Below, piece by piece: positions 60,710 through 64,000 of a stretch of 64,000 nucleotides of DNA. The number at the start of each line of letters is the position of its first letter. Position 1 is the first letter of the stretch. The notes below the pieces were generated by a model. It was not told the DNA's origin. It made no database searches and worked only from the letters and a program-made list of their open reading frames with translations. The position numbers were made by a program, and so were the translations under genes. The stretch comes from Semisulcospira habei (lineage: Eukaryota; Mollusca; Gastropoda; Semisulcospiridae), in assembly GCA_036245525.1 (NCBI GenBank), contig BTPG01000005.1, positions 117,947,188 to 118,011,187 of the forward strand. The letters are read 5' to 3'.

Positions 60710-61420
60710 ACCCTGGGTCATGACGTGGCTTAATTCGGACAGGTTCCAACCCCTTATCTGGCTCGCTTCGCTGATGTGACACGGAAGACATGTTTCCTCT
60801 TTGCCCTAGCCATGGCGGCCAGAGTAAACACACTACACGCGCTGTTGGCGAGTTCTATCTGCCTCCAGTTCCGGGCGGATGGCTCTGTGCAATTGCTCAC
60901 CGACCCTGCCTTCCTAGCCAAGACCAGGTCCCCCTTGCCTGCACCACCGGTCATAACTTTTCGACCGTTGAAACACGCGAATTTGCCTCAGGAGACTCGG
61001 CCACAAGATCCTGTGCGTACCTTACGCGTTTCCCTACGCAGATCCAAGCTCATCCGTCGCGGACGGTCACACCTCTTTCTGCCTTTGGCCCCGGCAGAAA
61101 TGACATAACAGCTCAAACGATATCTTCCTAGCTGCGTTGGGTCATGCGGTCCTCCTACCAGGACCTTTTTCCAAGACGATGCGAAGAGGCTCAAGATCCT
61201 CGCACTTGAGGTTCAAGCCATGGTCACAAGCGTTTTCGATCGCAACTGTGCTGTTCGAGACATCGTGACCGCAATGGGCTGGCGGGCAGAATCAACCTTC
61301 GCCCGCTTCTACCTCGGGGATCTGTCGGGCCAGTGAGATAATCTCGCCCTGGTGGGGGCACATCGCCGCAGCGCAGCACTCCCTCCTCGGCGCCGAAAGC
61401 GCCGTAGATACGCACTTAGC
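60710..61420 (+). pseudogene. DIRS E tyrosine recombinase, frameshifted
   Basis: WVMTWLNSDRFQPL, then TRKTCFLFALAMAARVNTLH (catalytic Arg), PQDPVRTLRVSLRRSKLI and APAEMT, and after a shift DITAQTISS. Later frames give RTLEVQAMVTSVFDRNCAV and ESTFARFYLGDLSGQ, where the Tyr survives but His of HxxR does not. Ends in GAESAVDTHLAK-like sequence before the complementary region. Confidence 0.72.
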
Positions 61421-61512
61421 TAAAATTGTCGGGAGTTTGGCGACTGGGTGGATGGCTCTGTCGTATGCCCTTTATGGCGGTAACTTGGGTGCGGCACCCT
61501 CCACCTTTTCGC

Positions 61513-61620
61513 CATTCTTCCAGACAGTAATGTCATCGGTAATGTTTTTGAAGAAACAAATTAATTTTTCTTTAAAATATATTTTTTCGAAAAATACTTA
61601 CCGATGACATTACTCGGAGG
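61513..61620. repeat. Internal complementary region of DIRS E
   Basis: CAGACAGTAATGTCATCGGT, GAAGAAACAAATTAATTTTT, then TTCGAAAAATACTTACCGAT and GACATTACTCGG. The centre GAAACAAATTAATTTTTC is the circle joint seen at the element ends. Confidence 0.85.
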
Positions 61621-61667
61621 ACCCTCCCACCTGCCCCGCTTGCCGCTGGTAAGCTAAGTATCACGAC

Positions 61668-61875
61668 TGATTGTGATTGGGCCACGTGGTGACTGCTCAA
61701 ATGGGCTGGGACGGGAGGCTACTCTCGGCCCTAGTTAGGGTTCCCCGAGTGCCTCCCGGGTTGTGTAGGAGCACAACAAGTTCTTAGGCTAAAATTGGGT
61801 AAGTAGTTGACACTTCCAGACAGTAATGTCATCGGTAAGTATTTTTCGAAAAAATATATTTTAAAGAAAAATTAA
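61668..61875. repeat. Right inverted terminal repeat of DIRS E
   Basis: Ends TATATTTTAAAGAAAAATTAA. Inverted copy of 55731-55915 apart from the outermost 50 bases, which differ as in all DIRS elements here. Confidence 0.83.
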
Positions 61876-61878
61876 TTT

Positions 61879-62040
61879 CACTAAGAGCCGCAATGTCGAT
61901 CTTATATCTCGCCAGCTCTCTGGCTATGAGGGCTGTTCTTCTGTGCGGTCTCTTTGTCTGATCTCTGTCCAACAGGGTTCGTACATTCAATGTACCGAGA
62001 ATAAGCTTCTTTCTTTGTTTTTCTTTTTGACCGCATAAAA
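61879..62040 (-). pseudogene. N-terminus of the CFDP2-like LINE endonuclease
   Basis: The - strand reads KLILGTLNVRTLLDRDQTKR, RTALIARELARYKIDIAALSE. LNVRTL and the Glu of ALSE are catalytic-face motifs. Continuous with 55730 once DIRS E is removed. Confidence 0.8.
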
Positions 62041-62886
62041 GGGTTAAACCGCCAGCCGCGGTAAGCTGACCGGTTTGTGTAGGGCAGGCAATGTTTGGAA
62101 CGCCTTTTCTAGTTCCCTCCCTTACTAGGGTGAGCAGTGCTGTCCTGAAGAGGGCTGCTCAGTCGGCTGGGATGCTGCCGAACTCCCCTGCTGCCCCTGG
62201 TACAGAGAAGAGTGACCACTGGTCCACAGGCCACCTACGTGCAGGTTCAGAGCTACGACTCCCAGTAGTAACCTCTACCTGTCGGTTCGCCCATTCCCCA
62301 TCGCCGCAGTACATTTGGAGGAGGCAGAAGAAAAAAAGAAGATGAAGAAGCAGATTTGGTGAAGTTGAAGATCCATGCACAAAACCTGCGCGTGAAGGAG
62401 ATTTTGGTGGAGAAGCTGTTGCGCTGGAGCAACCCCACCCTCTCGGCCGCAGAAATCAGAGCCCAGTGGCACGATGAGACGGTACAACTGGTAACTTCCT
62501 TGGCTGCAGTGGATGGCCATGTCTTCTTCTGTGCTCTGACATGGCCTATGCACTCCACAGTGCGCTGCTGACCCACCCTCTTGGCCGTTGAACCCTTGAT
62601 TGAGTTTCCTCCGCCCAGTCGGCCGGTGACAGACTTTGAATGCTAGGACGAGCAAGTCCTGCCTCACCAAGGGTTTGAGACCCTCGGTTTCCCCTCACTT
62701 GGTTTAGCCAGCCAGTCGAAGCTGTTGTCCGTGGTGTGGCCGCTGCGCATGCCGCAGCTACGTGGAGCCACAAGTGAGAGTTGAGTGTCAAAGTGGGGAC
62801 CTATACTGGTGGACTACTCTCTAACCTTCGAGAGACTTGTCCCCCCTATTATAGGTGAAACCCCCTCCTTGAATACTCCAGACACC
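62041..62886 (-). other. 5' leader of the CFDP2-like LINE
   Basis: Non-coding sequence between the endonuclease start and the resumed DIRS D repeat. Short antisense open frames are not convincing. It contains GGTTTGTGTAGGGCAGGC, a type of sequence common in leaders of this LINE group. Confidence 0.5.
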
Positions 62887-63025
62887 ACCTGGGGGTACTG
62901 CCTAGCTTATAGCGCCCCTTGTTGCCTCCCCTGCCATGTAGGCACACAACAATTTTGGCTAAAATTAGGCTAGCTAGATCAGTATTCCTAACAGTAATGT
63001 CATCAGTAATGTGTTTTGAGGAAAC
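62887..63025. repeat. Left inverted terminal repeat of DIRS D, outer part
   Basis: GTACTGCCTAGCTTATAGCG to CAGTAATGTGTTTTGAGGAAAC. Complement of 47010-47165. Confidence 0.8.
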
Positions 63026-63225
63026 AAATGCAGTTCTCTGCGCAAGTCATGAAAACTCTGAAAACTCAATATATTTACACGCCCATGAAGCTCCCAGCAC
63101 ACAACAGGTCACTGCGCTGACATTGGCCGCCACTGACTGTGCATGGACCAATGGCGGCTGACAATGGCCTGATGACCTATTGGGCACTGGGATGAATTTT
63201 TGTGCGTGATCGCTCTCCTCTTCTC
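63026..63225. other. RMC1 intron sequence
   Basis: No gene. GGCCGCCACTGA and TGGCGGCTGACAATGGCC give a weak palindrome at about 63125-63170. Confidence 0.45.
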
Positions 63226-63317
63226 TTAAACCTTTGTGTGCAAGTAGCGGTTTTAGTCATGATGATTCCTGCAGGAATCATTGCGACCAAAACCGCTACC
63301 GACACTCAAAGGGTTAA
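63226..63317. repeat. Palindromic MITE, CCTTTGTGTG family, TTAA ends
   Basis: TTAA at 63226-63229 and 63314-63317. Arms GTAGCGGTTTTAGTCATGAT and ATTGCGACCAAAACCGCTAC around TTCCTGCAGGAA. The left end reads ACCTTT for CCCTTT. Confidence 0.75.
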
Positions 63318-63409
63318 GTTACATTATGTAAGTTCAAACTGAAATATACATTATAACCTCAATAGTACATAATGTGAAACCCTGAAACAGCTCAGGCTGT
63401 CTCCCTCAC

Positions 63410-63583
63410 CATCATGTGTGCCTCATTTTCCAGGTAGGACTTGTACACCTGGTTCAGCATGTCGTACACCTGAGATATAACAGATAGTGAAGTCTGCTGG
63501 CCGGGGATCAACATGTGACGACACACCGACAGCAGAACGCTCTTGCTCTCCCCGCGGTTCAGCAAAAACTGAATCAGTTTCAA
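63410..63583 (-). CDS. RMC1: RMC1 exon, first within the window
   Basis: After GTTCTCTTTTCAG it reads LKLIQFLLNRGESKSVLLSV, CRHMLIPGQQTSLSVISQVY and DMLNQVYKSYLENEAHMM, donor GTGAGGG. 58 codons, phase 0. Matches the SVCSQMLxE...VIxxVFDxLNxEYKxYL part of the family. Earlier exons must lie beyond 64000. Confidence 0.9.
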
Positions 63584-63606
63584 CTGAAAAGAGAACATAA
63601 AAGATT

Positions 63607-63838
63607 AAGCCTTTCACTGCCGAGAAAAACTGATCATTATCATACTGAGGCTGAAAGCTTCAAAATTTGTACACTGCCATACGCAAGCTACATTTTAGTA
63701 CTTATAGATAAGGATATAGACCAATGGCTTAAGTTCAAGGGTAGTGCCAGTATAGCTTGGCGCTATTCTGGCACTACCCTTGAACTATTTTAGTCAAAGT
63801 TATTTCACACACTGGTGTATTCCGAATGATAAGGGTTA
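63607..63838. repeat. Hairpin MITE, TTAAGCCTTTC...GATAAGGGTTAA
   Basis: Core GTTCAAGGGTAGTGCCAGTA with TAGCTTGGCGC and complements, closing GATAAGGGTTAA. Related to 15858 and to the MITEs inside DIRS B and D. Confidence 0.7.
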
Positions 63839-63847
63839 ACCAACTGC

Positions 63848-63905
63848 AAGAGGCACAGATCCTCATGAGCCCCCGCAGCAGTTGCTGAGTCCCAGAGGAT
63901 CTATG
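63848..63905. repeat. CATGAGCCCC hairpin, one arm decayed
   Basis: CAAGAGGCACAGATCCTCAT then GAGCCCCCGCAGCAGTTGC; the second arm reads GAGTCCCAGAGGATCTATG. Confidence 0.55.
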
Positions 63906-64000
63906 TTTCAAATTTCTAATTGACACGTTGGGGATCTTTGACATTGAGTTTACGATTTCAAAAATACAATCTGTGTCCTCTGGCAGCAAATGGGTTAGTA

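Larger units (their letters stand above)
55731..61875 (+). mobile_element. DIRS-like element E, decayed, inside the LINE endonuclease
   Basis: TTT at 55728-55730 and 61876-61878 borders it; removing the element plus one TTT restores ALSE-TRFADEG of the LINE. Order: left repeat (55731-55915), leader, zinc motif (57143-57265), 144-bp repeats (57340-58200), gag remnant (about 59200-59350), RT (59530-60240), YR (60710-61420), internal complementary region (61513-61620), right repeat (61668-61875). It is opposite in orientation to the other intronic copies. Confidence 0.87.
52685..62886 (-). mobile_element. CFDP2-like LINE inserted in the left repeat of DIRS D, split by DIRS E
   Basis: The flanks ACCCGGGGTA (about 52675) and ACCTGGGGGTA (about 62887) are a probable, slightly diverged target duplication. 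The 5' leader occupies about 62040-62886; coding runs from 62030 to 52730 with several frameshifts. Net length is about 4.0 kb, so it was close to full length. The 3' end encodes a C2H2 finger, as does the fragment at 26986-27857. Confidence 0.82.
47010..63025 (-). mobile_element. DIRS-like element D, carrying a LINE and DIRS E
   Basis: Right repeat 47010-47250, internal complementary region 47266-47366, YR 47470-48460, RNase H and RT to 50257, block shared with B to 51095, ORF1 region to 52160, left repeat 52615-52684 resuming at 62887-63025. AAA at 63026-63028. Net length without the nested LINE is about 5.8 kb. Terminal consensus GAGGAAACAAA with ATGTCATCGGTAA and TTGTTGTGTGCCTACATG marks a third subfamily. 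Confidence 0.85.
18473..63583 (-). other. RMC1: RMC1 gene, 3' part: seven exons and six introns
   Basis: Exons in transcript order are 63410-63583, 46276-46380, 36231-36308, 35687-35860, 20552-20622, 19122-19276 and 18473-18555. All borders are AG/GT, and phases run 0,0,0,0,2,0 across the six junctions. The joined peptide of about 280 residues ends in TGA and corresponds throughout to the C-terminal Mic1 domain of RMC1, so upstream exons lie beyond 64000. RMC1 works with MON1-CCZ1 to activate Rab7 on late endosomes and autophagosomes. Introns 1, 2 and 4 of this set hold DIRS and LINE nests; none of them damages an exon or splice site. Confidence 0.92.

Noticed and set aside
63774..63989. A further upstream RMC1 exon on the - strand
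   Set aside because: The 71-codon frame runs through hairpin repeats, has no match to RMC1, and lacks convincing splice sites.

Overview
This is animal genomic DNA. Two host genes are recognisable, both only partly inside the window, and most of the rest is nested mobile elements. The organism is a metazoan. The dense DIRS-like retroelements, the RTE and Jockey-type LINEs with short tandem-repeat tails, and a long tRNA-derived SINE suggest a lophotrochozoan, perhaps a mollusc, but the sequence alone does not settle this.

Host genes. The last exon of a fatty-acid elongase (ELOVL family) lies on the + strand at 8845-9141. The last seven exons of RMC1 (C18orf8/Mic1, the third subunit of the MON1-CCZ1 Rab7 exchange factor) lie on the - strand between 63583 and 18473. 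All seven RMC1 exons keep phase and have GT/AG borders. The genes converge tail to tail across about 9.3 kb of 3' UTR and intergenic sequence rich in short hairpin repeats. Three RMC1 introns (about 15, 10 and 17 kb) are swollen by transposons; the other three are 0.37-1.3 kb.

Mobile elements. There are six tyrosine-recombinase DIRS-like copies, named A-F here. F (+, 6740-8583) is 5' truncated. B (-, 21344-35608) sits in a retro-tail and carries A (-, 21380-28606) in its right terminal repeat and a tRNA-SINE in its left one. C (-, 38077-44254) interrupts the open reading frame of a nearly intact RTE element (36578-46063). D (-, 47010-63025) contains a CFDP2-like LINE (52685-62886), which is itself split by E (+, 55731-61875). 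A has every DIRS landmark: inverted terminal repeats, an internal complementary region formed from the two outer ends, ORF1 (gag), RT-RNase H, and a tyrosine recombinase with R, HxxR and Y. At the left end of the window, a Jockey-like LINE (about 367-6738) lost most of its RT and carries a 5'-truncated RTE copy (2598-5361).

Small elements. Many near-perfect palindromes of about 70-210 bp are bounded by TTAA and start CCC or CTC, which fits piggyBac-type MITEs. At least two other hairpin families lack TTAA ends.

The main points of interest are: (1) DIRS insertions into known coding frames, which show directly a trinucleotide AAA exchange core with no target duplication; (2) an ORF1 layout shared by A-E, with a splice-acceptor-like site, a Cys-rich zinc motif, and then a tandem-repeat cassette that differs in each subfamily; (3) the layered palindromic MITE families.
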